Part shown: in pieces, positions 1 to 9,204 of the stretch
Numbering within the stretch: position 1 is the stretch's first letter
Layout of the letters: each line of letters begins with the position of its first letter
From: an uncultured cyanobacterium
Lineage (GTDB): Bacteria; Cyanobacteriota; Cyanobacteriia; PCC-6307; Cyanobiaceae
Direction of reading: 5' to 3'
Assembly: GCA_903917565.1 (NCBI GenBank)
Contig: CAIXBB010000030.1
Span: 1 to 64,000, forward strand
Length of the DNA: 64,000 nucleotides
Program-made: the position numbers and the translations under genes
Notes under the pieces: generated by a model
Seen by the model: the letters and a program-made list of their open reading frames with translations, nothing else
Databases searched by the model: none
What the model was told of the DNA's origin: nothing

Positions 1-1
1 G

Positions 2-190
2 AACGGCTTCAACTTCAACCAGTCGATCCTCGACGGTCAGGGCCGGGTGATCAACACCTGGGCCGACGTGCTCAACCGTGCCGGCCTGGGCATGGAAGTG
101 ATGCACGAGCGCAACGCCCATAACTTCCCGCTCGACCTGGCCGCGACAGAGTCGCTTCCCGTCGCCCTGCGCGCCCCGGCCATCGGCTGA
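2..190 (+). CDS. psbA: Photosystem II D1 protein, C-terminal part (5' end outside window)
   Basis: The last 62 codons of the photosystem II reaction-centre D1 protein are visible; the gene begins before the window. The segment [14 protein letters not shown] carries the C-terminal residues known to ligate the Mn4CaO5 cluster (His and Glu of the MHER motif, the His of NAH, the Asp of DLA, and the alpha-carboxylate of the final Ala). About 15 residues follow DLA; in the family this extension is removed by the CtpA protease to expose the carboxylate. A strong intrinsic terminator follows, so the gene is probably transcribed separately from the manganese importer downstream. Confidence 0.97.
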   Translation, partial: NGFNFNQSILDGQGRVINTWADVLNRAGLGMEVMHERNAHNFPLDLAATESLPVALRAPAIG

Positions 191-235
191 TGCGGTGGTC
201 GGCCAGGCTCCCGTGGCCGGGCGATCCACCCCTAG

Positions 236-259
236 GCCCCCTCTGCGGAGGGGGCTTTT
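236..259 (+). terminator. Rho-independent terminator after psbA
   Basis: A perfect 8-bp stem (GCCCCCTC / GAGGGGGC) with a TGCG loop is followed directly by TTTT. It lies 46 bases after the psbA stop and upstream of the chosen mntC start. This supports placing that start at 342 rather than at in-frame codons that overlap the hairpin. Confidence 0.85.
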
Positions 260-341
260 CTGTGGGCTGGCCTGGCCACTGACCAGGGAGAACGGCCGCC
301 AAAATGTTCATGCCAAACTTTCTCGTTCCCCGACGGCCGGC

Positions 342-1325
342 ATGGTCCAGTTCCGCAGCCATGGCCAGGGCCGCAGCGGCCTCAGGAAACGTCTGACGTG
401 GGCTCTGGTGGGCGCCGCCCTGCTCACACCGATGCTGGCCGGCGGCTGTACCGCCAGGCCATCTGGCAACGGATCGACCCCCGGGGCAAGCGGGGCGCCG
501 GATGGGCGGCCACTGGTGCTCACCACCTTCACGATCCTGGCGGACATGGCCCGTCAGGTGGCCGGAGAGCGGGTGCGGGTGGAATCGATCACCCGACTGG
601 GGGCCGAGATCCATGGCTACGAACCCGCCCCCAGCGATCTCAAACGGGCTTCGGGGGCCCAGATGGTGCTGGAGAACGGCCTCGGGCTGGAGCGCTGGGC
701 CCAGCGCTTCTACGCCAACCTCCCGGATGTGCCCCATGTGACCCTCACCGAGGGGATCACCCCCCTGCCGATCGCCAGCGACGCCCACCAGGGCCAGCCC
801 AACCCCCATGCCTGGATGTCCCCCCGGCTGGCGAAGGTCTATGTGGAGAACATCCGCCTGGCCCTCACCCGGCTCGACCCCGCCGGGGCGGTGACCTTCC
901 GCCGCAACGCGGAGCGCTACAGCGCCCAGCTGGACGCGCTCGATAAGGAGCTGCAGGGGTCCCTGGCCAGGATCCCCCCCAGCCAGCGGGTGCTCGCCAC
1001 CTGTGAGGGGGCCTTTTCCTACCTCGCCCGCGACTACGGCCTCACCGAGGCCTACCTGTGGCCGGTGAACGCCGAATCCCAGGTCACACCCCAGCGCATG
1101 GCCCGCCTGATCGCCCTGGTGAAGGAGCGCAAGGTGCCGGCGGTATTCTGCGAGAGCACGGTCAGCGCCGAGCCCCAGAAGCAGGTGGCCAGGCAGTCGG
1201 GGGCCCGCTTCGGGGGGGTCTTCCATGTGGATTCACTCTCTCTGCCGGACGGTCCGGCCCCCAACCTGCTGCAACTCCAGCGTCATAACCTGGAGACCCT
1301 GCGAGCGGGTCTGGCGGGGAGCTGA
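342..1325 (+). CDS. mntC: Manganese ABC transporter substrate-binding lipoprotein MntC
   Basis: Periplasmic metal-binding component of a Mn2+ (possibly Zn2+) importer of the cluster 9 (ZnuA/MntC/PsaA) family. A hydrophobic signal ends in a lipobox (LAGG before Cys36), so it is predicted to be a lipoprotein. The four expected metal ligands are present: His91 (EIHGYEP), His156 (NPHAWMSP), Glu222 (CEGAFSYLA) and Asp297 (HVDSLS). The CEGAFSYLA and NPHAWMSP motifs resemble MntC more than ZnuA, and there is no His-rich loop as is usual in ZnuA. The ATG at 342 is chosen because longer in-frame starts run through the psbA terminator. Length is 327 aa, normal for the family. First gene of mntCAB. Confidence 0.9.
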   Translation: MVQFRSHGQGRSGLRKRLTWALVGAALLTPMLAGGCTARPSGNGSTPGASGAPDGRPLVLTTFTILADMARQVAGERVRVESITRLGAEIHGYEPAPSDLKRASGAQMVLENGLGLERWAQRFYANLPDVPHVTLTEGITPLPIASDAHQGQPNPHAWMSPRLAKVYVENIRLALTRLDPAGAVTFRRNAERYSAQLDALDKELQGSLARIPPSQRVLATCEGAFSYLARDYGLTEAYLWPVNAESQVTPQRMARLIALVKERKVPAVFCESTVSAEPQKQVARQSGARFGGVFHVDSLSLPDGPAPNLLQLQRHNLETLRAGLAGS

Positions 1326-1329
1326 ACCG

Positions 1330-2127
1330 ATGCCCTCGCGCCAACCTCACCTCTGCGGAAACGAGCGCATCTCGGTCCGCCATCTCTGCGTCGAGTACCA
1401 CGGGGTGGTGGCCGTCCATGACGCCTCCCTGCATCTCAATGCAGGCACCATCTGCGCCCTGGTGGGAATGAACGGGGCCGGCAAATCCACCCTGTTCAAG
1501 GCCCTGATGGGCTTCGTGCGCCCCTCCGCCGGCACCATCGCCGTCAACGGCCTTCCCCTGGACCAGGCCCGGCGGGCCCGGGCGGTGGCCTATGTCCCCC
1601 AGACCGAAAGCGTCGACTGGAACTTTCCGGTCAACGTCCATGAGGTGGTGATGATGGGCCGTTACGGCGCCATGAATCTGCTGCGGATCCCCCGTCCGGT
1701 CGATCGGGAGGCAGTGAAGGAGGCTCTGGATCGGGTGGAGCTCTGGCACTTGCGCGACCGCCAGATCGGGGCCCTCTCAGGGGGGCAGCGCAAGCGGGCC
1801 TTCCTGGCGCGGGCCCTGGCCCAGGGCGCCTCGGTGATGCTGCTCGATGAGCCCTTCAACGGCGTCGACATCCGCACCGAGAAGTTGATGATCGAGCTGT
1901 TCGAGCAGTTTCGGCGCGAAGGGCGGACCCTGATGATTTCCACCCACGACCTCTCCCACGTCACCAGCTTCTGCGACCAGGTGGTGCTGATCAACAAGAC
2001 CGTGCTTGCCTACGGAGAGACCTCCTCGGTGTTCACCAGCGAGAACCTCGCCCTGACCTTCGGTGGCCTGCGGCTGGAGGCGTCACCGACGGCGACCATC
2101 GACCCCGATCCCCGGCAGGCGCCATGA
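1330..2127 (+). CDS. mntA: Manganese ABC transporter ATP-binding protein MntA
   Basis: Cytoplasmic ATPase of the metal importer, 265 aa. Walker A GMNGAGKS is at residues 46-53, the signature LSGGQ at about 149, Walker B VMLLDEP at about 169 and the switch histidine in STHD. The Q-loop region (YVPQTESVDWNFP) has the form usual in Mn/Zn/Fe-chelate importers. The ATG at 1330 lies 4 bases after the mntC stop; in-frame codons upstream would run back into mntC. The stop overlaps the mntB start. Confidence 0.93.
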   Translation: MPSRQPHLCGNERISVRHLCVEYHGVVAVHDASLHLNAGTICALVGMNGAGKSTLFKALMGFVRPSAGTIAVNGLPLDQARRARAVAYVPQTESVDWNFPVNVHEVVMMGRYGAMNLLRIPRPVDREAVKEALDRVELWHLRDRQIGALSGGQRKRAFLARALAQGASVMLLDEPFNGVDIRTEKLMIELFEQFRREGRTLMISTHDLSHVTSFCDQVVLINKTVLAYGETSSVFTSENLALTFGGLRLEASPTATIDPDPRQAP

Positions 2128-2996
2128 CGGCGGTACTCACCTGGCTGGTTGAACCGCTCCAGCAGGAGTTCATGGTGAGGGCCCTGCTGGTCAGCACCCT
2201 GGTCTCCTGTGTCTGCGGCCTGCTCTCCTGCTACATGACGCTCAAGGGCTGGGCCCTGATGGGGGATGCGGTCTCCCACGCGGTGATGCCCGGCGTGGTG
2301 ATCGCCTATGCCCTGAATCTGCCCTTCGCGGTGGGGGCCTTCGTTTTCGGCGTCGGCTCGGTGGCCCTGATCGGCTACATCAAGCAGATGACCCGGATCA
2401 AGGAGGACACCGTGATCGGGCTGGTGTTCACCGGCTTCTTCGCCCTCGGCCTGACGCTGATTTCCAAGGTGCGCAGCAACATTGACCTTTCGCACATCCT
2501 GTTCGGCAACGTGCTGGGCATCAGCTCCTCCGACATCCTGCAGACTGTGGTGATCAGCCTGCTGGTGCTGACCGTGCTGGTGGTGCTCCGCAAGGACCTG
2601 CTCCTGTTCTGCTTCGATCCCACCCACGCCCGTTCGATAGGCCTCCACACAGGTGTGCTGCACTACCTGCTGCTGTCGATGCTCTCCCTGGCGGCAGTGG
2701 CCGGCCTCCAGACCGTGGGGATCATCCTGGTGGTGGCGATGCTGGTCACCCCGGGAGCCACCGCCTACCTGCTCACTGATCGCTTCGACCGCATGGTGTG
2801 GCTCTCGATCCTGTCGGCGGTGATCTCCAGCGTGGCCGGCATCTACTGGAGCTACTGGATGGATGCCTCCACCGCCGGCTGCATCGTGCTGGTGCAGACG
2901 CTGCTGTTCCTGCTCTGCTTCCTGCTGGCCCCCCGCCACGGCCTCCTGGCCCAGAGGCGTCGTTCTCCGCGGGCCTCCCGTTTCCCCTCCGCGTGA
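2124..2996 (+). CDS. mntB: Manganese ABC transporter permease MntB
   Basis: Integral membrane subunit of the ABC-3 family (ZnuB/MntB), 290 aa, with about eight hydrophobic segments. The family motif near the N terminus (GWALMGDAVSHAVMPGVV) and the C-terminal GLQTVGIILVVAMLVTPGATAY region are intact. It starts with an ATGA overlap on mntA, so the two are translationally coupled. The order SBP-ATPase-permease matches mntCAB of other cyanobacteria. Confidence 0.93.
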   Translation: MTAVLTWLVEPLQQEFMVRALLVSTLVSCVCGLLSCYMTLKGWALMGDAVSHAVMPGVVIAYALNLPFAVGAFVFGVGSVALIGYIKQMTRIKEDTVIGLVFTGFFALGLTLISKVRSNIDLSHILFGNVLGISSSDILQTVVISLLVLTVLVVLRKDLLLFCFDPTHARSIGLHTGVLHYLLLSMLSLAAVAGLQTVGIILVVAMLVTPGATAYLLTDRFDRMVWLSILSAVISSVAGIYWSYWMDASTAGCIVLVQTLLFLLCFLLAPRHGLLAQRRRSPRASRFPSA

Positions 2997-4201
2997 GGGA
3001 TTCAGGCACCGTCGCAGCCACGGCCTCGCCCGGTGAGCAACGCTGGCCCTGGTGGCCCCTGCTCCCGCTCTACCCCTATGGTCGCCGCCGCACCCTGGTG
3101 CGGGAGCTGATCGCCGAGCGGCTCTGGAGCTTCGAGCAGGTGCAGGGGGTCTGGTACGTGGCGGTGCCGATCCGCATGATCGTGCTGCGGGTGCGCGAAG
3201 GACTGCTCCTCTATGCCCCGGTGGCGCCCACAGCCGAAGTCCTGGCCCAGCTGCACCAGCTGGAGGAGCGCCACGGCCGGGTGTGCACCATCGTGCTGCC
3301 CACCGCTTCGGGGTTGGAGCACAAGCTGCCGGTGCCCGCGATGGCCCGGGCCTTCCCCGAGGCCCAGGTGTGGGTGTCGCCGAAGCAGTGGAGTTTTCCG
3401 CTGCCGCTTCCGCCCGCCTGGCTGGGGTTCCCCGCGTCCCGCACCCGGGTGTTGCTGAGCGAGGGGCTGCCCCACGGGGATCAGCTGGACTGGTTGCCGT
3501 TGGGCCCGTTGGACCTGGGGCTGGGCACCTTCATGGAGATCGCCTGCTTCGATCGGGCCAGCGGCAGCCTGTTGCTCACCGATGCCTTGGTGGCGATTCC
3601 GCCGGAACCGCCGGCGGTGTTCGATCTCGATCCCACACCGCTGTTGTTCCATGCCCGCGAGCGAGGCGACGAACCCCTGCTGGACGATCCCCAGCGGCGC
3701 CGCAAGGGCTGGTGGCGGATGGTGCTGTTCGCCACCTACCTGCGCCCCAGGCCCCTGGAGGTGCCGCCCCTGGGGGAGGTGCTGGGCCGTTGCCTGGCAC
3801 CGGGATGCCGTGGCGCCAGGGTCCACTTCGGCTTCTACCCGTTCCGCTGGCAGCCCGGCTGGCAGAAAGATTTTGAGGCTCTGGTGCCGGGAGACCGCAG
3901 CAGCCTGCAGGTGGCAGCGGTGCTGGAAAGGCTGGTGTTCCCCCGCCAGCGCGCCTCCCTGGTGGCATGGATCCGCTTGCTGGCGGGCCTGCAGGGTCTG
4001 CGCTGGGTGATGCCCGCCCACCACGATGCCCCCGTGGCCAGCTCAGCGGTGGATCTCGCTGAGCTGGCGGATCGGATCGAAAGGGGCCCATGGGCTCCCG
4101 ACCAGGGGCCTTGGCAAACCCTGGCCGGGATCGACCACACCCTGGTGCGCCTGGGGTTGGTGCCAGGTGACGTTCCCCAGCCCCACAAGCCCCAGACCTA
4201 G
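2993..4201 (+). CDS. DUF4336 domain-containing protein
   Basis: About 402 aa, soluble, without obvious membrane segments. It matches the DUF4336 family, which is common in cyanobacteria and chloroplasts and has no established function; motifs include WYVAVPIRMIVLR near the N terminus and WRMVLFATYLRPRPLEVPP in the middle. Start choice is uncertain: the GTG at 2993 overlaps the mntB stop (GTGA) and gives a protein starting just before the conserved region. In-frame codons further upstream lie inside mntB. It ends tail-to-tail with the DUF760 gene, overlapping it by 4 bases. Its position after mntCAB could mean a link to metal homeostasis, but this is not shown. Confidence 0.75.
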   Translation: MRDSGTVAATASPGEQRWPWWPLLPLYPYGRRRTLVRELIAERLWSFEQVQGVWYVAVPIRMIVLRVREGLLLYAPVAPTAEVLAQLHQLEERHGRVCTIVLPTASGLEHKLPVPAMARAFPEAQVWVSPKQWSFPLPLPPAWLGFPASRTRVLLSEGLPHGDQLDWLPLGPLDLGLGTFMEIACFDRASGSLLLTDALVAIPPEPPAVFDLDPTPLLFHARERGDEPLLDDPQRRRKGWWRMVLFATYLRPRPLEVPPLGEVLGRCLAPGCRGARVHFGFYPFRWQPGWQKDFEALVPGDRSSLQVAAVLERLVFPRQRASLVAWIRLLAGLQGLRWVMPAHHDAPVASSAVDLAELADRIERGPWAPDQGPWQTLAGIDHTLVRLGLVPGDVPQPHKPQT

Positions 4202-4557
4202 AGCTCCAGCTCGCCGGGGTCGTCGTCGAGGCCGCCTTCGAAACCGCCGCTGCCGAGCATGGCCGATTCCAGTTCCATGCGCTGCTCCATCTGGCGCAGG
4301 AAATAACCGGTCATCATCGCCGAAGCCAGCAGACCGGCGAGGTTGTCACGGCTGGCCTGGATCTTCACCTCGAACTGCTCGCCGGGGAGCATGCCCAGCA
4401 GGCCCTGAACGTTGTGGCGGATGATGTCCTGAATGTCGCCGGTGGCCGAGCGGGCCACCCTCTGGAGCACGTCCGGGGACTGTTCCTGCAGGTACTGAAT
4501 CAGCGAATTGTCGCTGATCGCCTCGTTGTCGGCGGTCAGGAACTCCGGGTTGAACAT
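4198..4557 (-). CDS. DUF760 domain-containing protein
   Basis: A small acidic protein of 119 aa that fits the DUF760 family found in cyanobacteria and plastids. The conserved stretch around VARSATGDIQDIIRHNVQGL is present and is followed by helical segments with TGYFLRQMEQRMEL. The last 20 residues are rich in Gly, Asp and Glu and probably disordered. Function is unknown; it is predicted to be soluble. Located between lepB and the DUF4336 gene. Confidence 0.85.
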   Translation of the reverse strand: MFNPEFLTADNEAISDNSLIQYLQEQSPDVLQRVARSATGDIQDIIRHNVQGLLGMLPGEQFEVKIQASRDNLAGLLASAMMTGYFLRQMEQRMELESAMLGSGGFEGGLDDDPGELEL

Positions 4558-4606
4558 TTGCCCTCCGGTGTGCGCTGCAACACGACGTGCACCCTAACGC
4601 AGTCTT

Positions 4607-5215
4607 TCAAGCGACTCCCCCAGCGTGGGGAGAGGAGAACCCAACCGGACCGAACCGGGCCAGCGGCCAGTACCGCCAGATGGCGGTGCCGATCAGATCA
4701 GCCTCCGGCAGGGGACCCCAGAGGTGGGAATCGAGGCTGGCATTGCGGTTGTCCCCCAGCACCAGCACCTCGCCGGCGGGCACCACGAAGGGTTCCAGGG
4801 CGTAGGCCATCGGTTCGCTGGCCCAGTCCGGCTCGGCGGGGGTGCCATTGCGCCAGAGCTGGCCGTCCCTCACCTCCACCCGATCGCCGGCCACCGCCAC
4901 CACCCGCTTGATCAGGGCTGAGCGCGGGTCGTAGCCCGCCTCCTGCAGCCGGGCCGGCGGATGGAACACCACGATGCTGCCCGTGCGCACACCCGAGCCG
5001 AAACGGGGGGTGACTTTCTCCACCAGGATCCGGTCCTGGAGCTGCAGGGTGGGCAACATCGACCCCGACGGGATCCAGCGGGGCTCCACCACCGCCCAGC
5101 GCAGCAGCAGGGCCAGCAGCACCCACAGCAGCAGGCGGGCGAGCTGCTGCTGCAGTCCGCTGGCCCCACCCGGGGGGCCCGAGGGAGGATTGGCGAAAGC
5201 GGGGTCGCTGCCCAT
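4607..5215 (-). CDS. lepB: Signal peptidase I
   Basis: Membrane-bound serine/lysine endopeptidase that removes signal peptides from exported proteins, 202 aa. One N-terminal transmembrane helix (about residues 28-45) precedes the catalytic Ser52 in PSGSMLPTL; the general base is Lys103 in LIKRVVAVAGD, and the box-E motif GDNRNASLDSHLWG is present. The ATG at 5215 gives a usual N terminus; the frame stays open upstream but that stretch is the antisense of menD. It diverges from menD with only about 40 bases between starts. Confidence 0.92.
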   Translation of the reverse strand: MGSDPAFANPPSGPPGGASGLQQQLARLLLWVLLALLLRWAVVEPRWIPSGSMLPTLQLQDRILVEKVTPRFGSGVRTGSIVVFHPPARLQEAGYDPRSALIKRVVAVAGDRVEVRDGQLWRNGTPAEPDWASEPMAYALEPFVVPAGEVLVLGDNRNASLDSHLWGPLPEADLIGTAIWRYWPLARFGPVGFSSPHAGGVA

Positions 5216-5255
5216 GGCGAAGCCGTCGATGAGGATGGTTCCCCCATCCTGAACA

Positions 5256-7097
5256 GTGGAGCGTCCTCCCTTGGCCGGGTCACCGTCATCGCTGGCCAAC
5301 CTGCGTGCGGCCGTGACGCTGCTGGAGGCTCTGCGACGCGGCGGGCTGGCCCATGTGGTGCTCTGCCCGGGAAGTCGCTCGGCGCCCCTGGCGGTGGCCG
5401 CCGGCCTGCTGGAGCCGGGCGGCCTGCGGTTGCACACAGCCATCGACGAGCGCAGCGCCGCCTTCTTTGCCCTGGGACTGGGCCGGGGCAGCGGCCAGCC
5501 GGCGGCGGTGATCACCACCTCGGGCACGGCGGTGGCCAACCTGCTCCCCGCCGCCGTGGAGGCTGATTACGGCGGCCTGCCCCTGCTGCTGCTCACGGCC
5601 GACCGGCCGGCGCAGCTCAAGGGCTGCGGCGCCAACCAGAGCGTCAACCAGGAGGCGTTTCTGGCCTGCAGCTGCCGCTGGCTGGGCACGGGTGCCCCCG
5701 AGGGGCTGTCGGCGATGGCGCCCGGGGAGTTGGAGAGCCTCGCCAGCGAAGCCCTGGCCGCCGCCCGGGGGGATGGGGGCGGGCACTGCGCCGGCCCGGT
5801 CCACCTCAACCTGCCCTTCGATGAGCCCCTGCATGCGGGCGGCGGGGAGCTGACGCAGCTGGCCGCCACGCTCCTCGGCCAGCCAGCGGCAGGCGGCGTC
5901 CCGACCGCGGTGGGCAGTCCGGCGTTGTCTCCCCGCTTCTGCAAGGGAGACGCCGCGAGCCTGGACCCGGACCAGCCCGGCGTGGTGGTGGCAGGCCCCT
6001 GGCGCGGCAGCCCCGCCGCCTGGCCCGCCCACGTGGAGGCCCTGCGGCGCTGGCAGCGGCGCAGCGGCTGGCCGCTGCTGGCCGATGCCCTCTCGGGCCT
6101 GCGGGGCCTGCCTGGGCTGGACACCGTGAACGCCTACGACCTGATCCTGGCGGAGGGCTCCACCAGCGCGACGGCGGAGTCAGGGGCGCTTCAGGTGCTG
6201 CGGCTGGGTCCCCTGCCGGCCAGCCGTCGACTGCAGCACTGGCTGGCGGCTCAGAGCGGCCCCCAGGTGCTGGTGAGCGAAGGGGACGGGCGCCCCCTCG
6301 ATCCCCTCAGGCTGGTGCGGGCCCAGTGCGGCGACGGCCTCGCGGTGTGGCTGGCGGGTCAACCGCAGGACAGCGGAGCGGGCGAGGCCACGGCGGAGTC
6401 GTTGGCGCTGGCGAGCCACTGGCGGCAGGCGGAGGTGCGTGTGCAGGCGCTGCTGGAGCAGGAGCTGGCCGAAGAGGAAGGAGAGCCGGCCCTGGCCCGC
6501 CAACTCAGCCGGCTGCTGCCAGCGGGGCTGCCGGTGCTGCTGGCCAACAGCAGTCCAGTGCGAGACTGGGAAAGCTTTGCCGACCCGGGCGCCCCACCCC
6601 GGCCGATGCACGGCTTTCGGGGAGCCTCGGGGATCGATGGCACCCTCTCGAGCGCCTGCGGCCTGGCCGATGCCCTGGGCGAACTGGTGCTGGTGAGCGG
6701 CGATCTGGCCCTGCTCCACGATGCCAACGGCTGGCTGTGGCGGAGCCAGCTGACCGGACGCCTCACCGTGGTGCTGATCGACAACGGGGGGGGTGGCATC
6801 TTCGAGCAGCTACCCATCCGCACCGAGCCGGCGGCGGCCCTGGATTTCGAGCGCCTGTTCGCCATGGCCCAGCCGGTGGATCCGCTGGCGCTGGCGGCGG
6901 TGCACGGGGTGCCAGGCAGGCGGGTCCCGACCCTGGCCGCCCTCGAGAGCTCCCTGGCCTGGGCACGGCAACAGCCGCTGGCTCTGCTGGTGATCACCAC
7001 TGACCGGCGCCGCGATGCCGCCCTGCGGCAGCGGCTGCGCACAATGGCCGGAGCATTGGCCGCCTCCCTGGCCACCGGGCCGATCACCACCCCATGA
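5256..7097 (+). CDS. menD: 2-succinyl-5-enolpyruvyl-6-hydroxy-3-cyclohexene-1-carboxylate synthase (MenD)
   Basis: Thiamine-diphosphate enzyme that condenses isochorismate with 2-oxoglutarate in phylloquinone biosynthesis (the photosystem I quinone). The 613-aa protein shows the N-terminal [17 protein letters not shown] and the [14 protein letters not shown] motif, the substrate-side [14 protein letters not shown] motif, and the diphosphate/Mg site [11 protein letters not shown] ... [13 protein letters not shown]. The start is a GTG at 5256; the conserved region begins about 15 residues later ([13 protein letters not shown]). It overlaps menB by 4 bases (ATGA). Confidence 0.94.
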   Translation: MERPPLAGSPSSLANLRAAVTLLEALRRGGLAHVVLCPGSRSAPLAVAAGLLEPGGLRLHTAIDERSAAFFALGLGRGSGQPAAVITTSGTAVANLLPAAVEADYGGLPLLLLTADRPAQLKGCGANQSVNQEAFLACSCRWLGTGAPEGLSAMAPGELESLASEALAAARGDGGGHCAGPVHLNLPFDEPLHAGGGELTQLAATLLGQPAAGGVPTAVGSPALSPRFCKGDAASLDPDQPGVVVAGPWRGSPAAWPAHVEALRRWQRRSGWPLLADALSGLRGLPGLDTVNAYDLILAEGSTSATAESGALQVLRLGPLPASRRLQHWLAAQSGPQVLVSEGDGRPLDPLRLVRAQCGDGLAVWLAGQPQDSGAGEATAESLALASHWRQAEVRVQALLEQELAEEEGEPALARQLSRLLPAGLPVLLANSSPVRDWESFADPGAPPRPMHGFRGASGIDGTLSSACGLADALGELVLVSGDLALLHDANGWLWRSQLTGRLTVVLIDNGGGGIFEQLPIRTEPAAALDFERLFAMAQPVDPLALAAVHGVPGRRVPTLAALESSLAWARQQPLALLVITTDRRRDAALRQRLRTMAGALAASLATGPITTP

Positions 7098-7948
7098 CTC
7101 CCGTTCTCCCGCCCCTGCCGCGCTGGACCAGCGCCGGCGACTACAGCGACATCCGCTTCGAGACCAGCGGCGATGGGATCGCCCGGATCAGCCTCAACCG
7201 GCCCGAGAAGCGCAACGCCTTCAGGCCGCTCACGGTCCAGGAACTCTGTGATGCCTTCAACCGGGTCCGGGACGATCCCTCCATCGGCGTGGTGCTGTTC
7301 ACCGGCGAGGGCCCGGCCGCCGACGGCGTCTGGGCCTTCTGCGCCGGGGGGGACCAGAGCGTCCGCGGCGACGGCGGCTACCTCGACGTCTCGGGTCTGC
7401 CGCGGCTGAACGTTCTCGACCTGCAACGGATCATCCGCAGCCTGCCGAAGGTGGTGATCGCCCTGGTGGCCGGTTACGCCATCGGTGGCGGGCAGGTGCT
7501 GCACCTGCTCTGCGATCTGAGCCTGGCGGCCGACAATGCCGTCTTCGGCCAGACCGGGCCCCGGGTGGGGAGCTTCGACGGCGGCTTCGGCGCCGGCTAC
7601 CTGGCCCGGGTGGTGGGGCAGCGCAAGGCACGGGAGATCTGGTTCCTGTGCCGGCGCTACGACGCGACCCAGGCCCTGGCCATGGGGTTGGTGAATGCCG
7701 TGGTACCCCTGGAGGATCTGGAGCGCCAGGGGGTGGCCTGGGCCCGGGAGGTGCTGCAGCACAGCCCCACGGCGATCCGTTGCCTCAAGGCCGCCTTCAA
7801 TGCCGAGACCGACGGCCTGGCCGGGATCCAGGAACTGGCAGGCCAGGCCACCCATCTCTTCTACCGGACCAGCGAAGGCCAGGAGGGACGCAATGCCTTC
7901 CTGGAGAAGCGGGATCCGGATTTTTCCGAAGCGCCCTGGCTGCCATGA
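7094..7948 (+). CDS. menB: 1,4-dihydroxy-2-naphthoyl-CoA synthase (MenB)
   Basis: Crotonase-fold enzyme that closes the naphthoquinone ring of o-succinylbenzoyl-CoA in phylloquinone synthesis, 284 aa. Diagnostic segments are [11 protein letters not shown] (oxyanion hole), [36 protein letters not shown] and the C-terminal [18 protein letters not shown]. It is translationally coupled to menD. The accessory island begins after it. In other picocyanobacteria, as I recall, glgA follows menB closely, whereas here it lies 15 kb away. Confidence 0.95.
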   Translation: MTPVLPPLPRWTSAGDYSDIRFETSGDGIARISLNRPEKRNAFRPLTVQELCDAFNRVRDDPSIGVVLFTGEGPAADGVWAFCAGGDQSVRGDGGYLDVSGLPRLNVLDLQRIIRSLPKVVIALVAGYAIGGGQVLHLLCDLSLAADNAVFGQTGPRVGSFDGGFGAGYLARVVGQRKAREIWFLCRRYDATQALAMGLVNAVVPLEDLERQGVAWAREVLQHSPTAIRCLKAAFNAETDGLAGIQELAGQATHLFYRTSEGQEGRNAFLEKRDPDFSEAPWLP

Positions 7949-8059
7949 GGCGGCGGCGTCTGGCCCCGGGTCCTCTGCAAGGCAAGACATACTGAAACAT
8001 CCGGGAGGAACGGTCGACTCGCAGTGACCTGGTCCCATCCACCGAGCCTGCGCCACGCG

Positions 8060-9031
8060 ATGTCCGCCTATCCGATACCGGACAACGAAGCTGAGCGCCA
8101 GGCGGCCCTTGACGAGCAGCACATTCTCGATAAGGAGTCCGATGAGGATTTCAACCGCATCACCCGTCTGGCCAGCCAGATGCTGGGGGTTCCTACTGCC
8201 CTGATCTCCCTGGTTGATCGCCAGCGGCAGTGGTTTCTCTCCCGGGTGGGCCTGGAGGCCAGTGAAACGCCGCGGGAGCTGGCCTTCTGTGCCCACGCCA
8301 TCTGCTCCGACGACGTCATGGTCGTCAATGACGCCACCGAGGATGCGCGCTTCAAGGACAATCCCCTGGTCACGGGCAACCCCCGCATCCGGTTCTATGC
8401 GGGCGCGCCGCTACGGACCCGCTCAGGCTTCAACCTGGGGACGCTGTGCGTGATCAGCCCCCAGCCGAGGCAACTTGCTGGTAATGAGCACCAGTTGCTG
8501 CAGGACCTCGCCGGCATGGTGATCCAGCACATGGAATCCAGGCGGAACGGCTATCTCTGCCCACTGACGGGCCTCAAGAACCGACGCCCCTTCTTTGATG
8601 CCGGTCGGCGAGAATTCCAGCGAGCACGGCAGAACGGTGAAGCGCTGACCCTGATGCTTTTCGGTCTCGACAATTTCCATGGCTTCTGTACGCCATTCGG
8701 CCAGCCGCAAGGCGATCGGGTGCTTCAGGAGGTGGCCAGGCAACTTCAAACGGACTTTGGGGAGAGTGCCTGCTACGGGCGCGTGACCGAAGACAAGTTC
8801 GCCGTGTTGCGCACGGGCTTGGTGGACCAACAGGCAACGGGCCTGGCGGAGAGCTTCCGTTCCGGGTTGGTTCTCCATGGCTCTGTGGTGAACGGCGTCC
8901 GCCATCCTCTGCCCCTCAGCAGTGGTGTCGCGACCCTGGACACCAATGACATCGAATTCATGGATCTGTTCCGGCGGGCCGAGGCAGCTCTGAGCCAAGC
9001 CAGGCTGTCCGGAACAGGTGCGCCAGGCTGA
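8060..9031 (+). CDS. GAF domain protein with degenerate GGDEF domain
   Basis: About 323 aa. Residues about 1-160 form a GAF domain of the type often seen at the N terminus of cyclases and kinases (LISLVDRQRQWFLSRVGLEASETPRELAFCAHAI, split here only by motif). The rest is a GGDEF fold in which the signature is TEDKF (bases 8786-8800) and the usual FK..ND segment is FHGFCTPFGQ. Synthesis of c-di-GMP is therefore unlikely; it may act as a nucleotide-binding or scaffold domain. The ATG at 8060 fits the family N terminus (YPIPDNEAER); a GTG at 8024 is nearer the GGGAGG at 8003. First gene of the island. Confidence 0.8.
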   Translation: MSAYPIPDNEAERQAALDEQHILDKESDEDFNRITRLASQMLGVPTALISLVDRQRQWFLSRVGLEASETPRELAFCAHAICSDDVMVVNDATEDARFKDNPLVTGNPRIRFYAGAPLRTRSGFNLGTLCVISPQPRQLAGNEHQLLQDLAGMVIQHMESRRNGYLCPLTGLKNRRPFFDAGRREFQRARQNGEALTLMLFGLDNFHGFCTPFGQPQGDRVLQEVARQLQTDFGESACYGRVTEDKFAVLRTGLVDQQATGLAESFRSGLVLHGSVVNGVRHPLPLSSGVATLDTNDIEFMDLFRRAEAALSQARLSGTGAPG

Positions 9032-9043
9032 GCCGGAGAGCTT

Positions 9044-9142
9044 TCACTGGTCCGATGCAGCCGCATGGGCCCGGGACAGGGCGCCTTGCAACGACTCGAC
9101 CCTGATCGGCTTGCCAATGAAATCAGTCGTTCCTCTGAACAA
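9044..9142 (-). pseudogene. Remnant of a response-regulator receiver domain (C-terminal tail)
   Basis: The minus strand reads TTDFIGKPIRVESLQGAL and ends at a TGA at 9044. This is the typical last helix region of a receiver domain (compare DFLSKPLR in the neighbouring kinase), with the invariant Lys-Pro kept. Nothing recognisable as the rest of a receiver lies upstream before the end of the hybrid kinase at 9205. It is best explained as the tail of a lost receiver gene or of a lost second receiver module of that kinase. Confidence 0.6.
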
Positions 9143-9204
9143 AGGCTCACAGCTGCGCACTCCCTGTAAGCGACAGTCCCAGACTGACGTGGAGGGGGAA
9201 CCGG

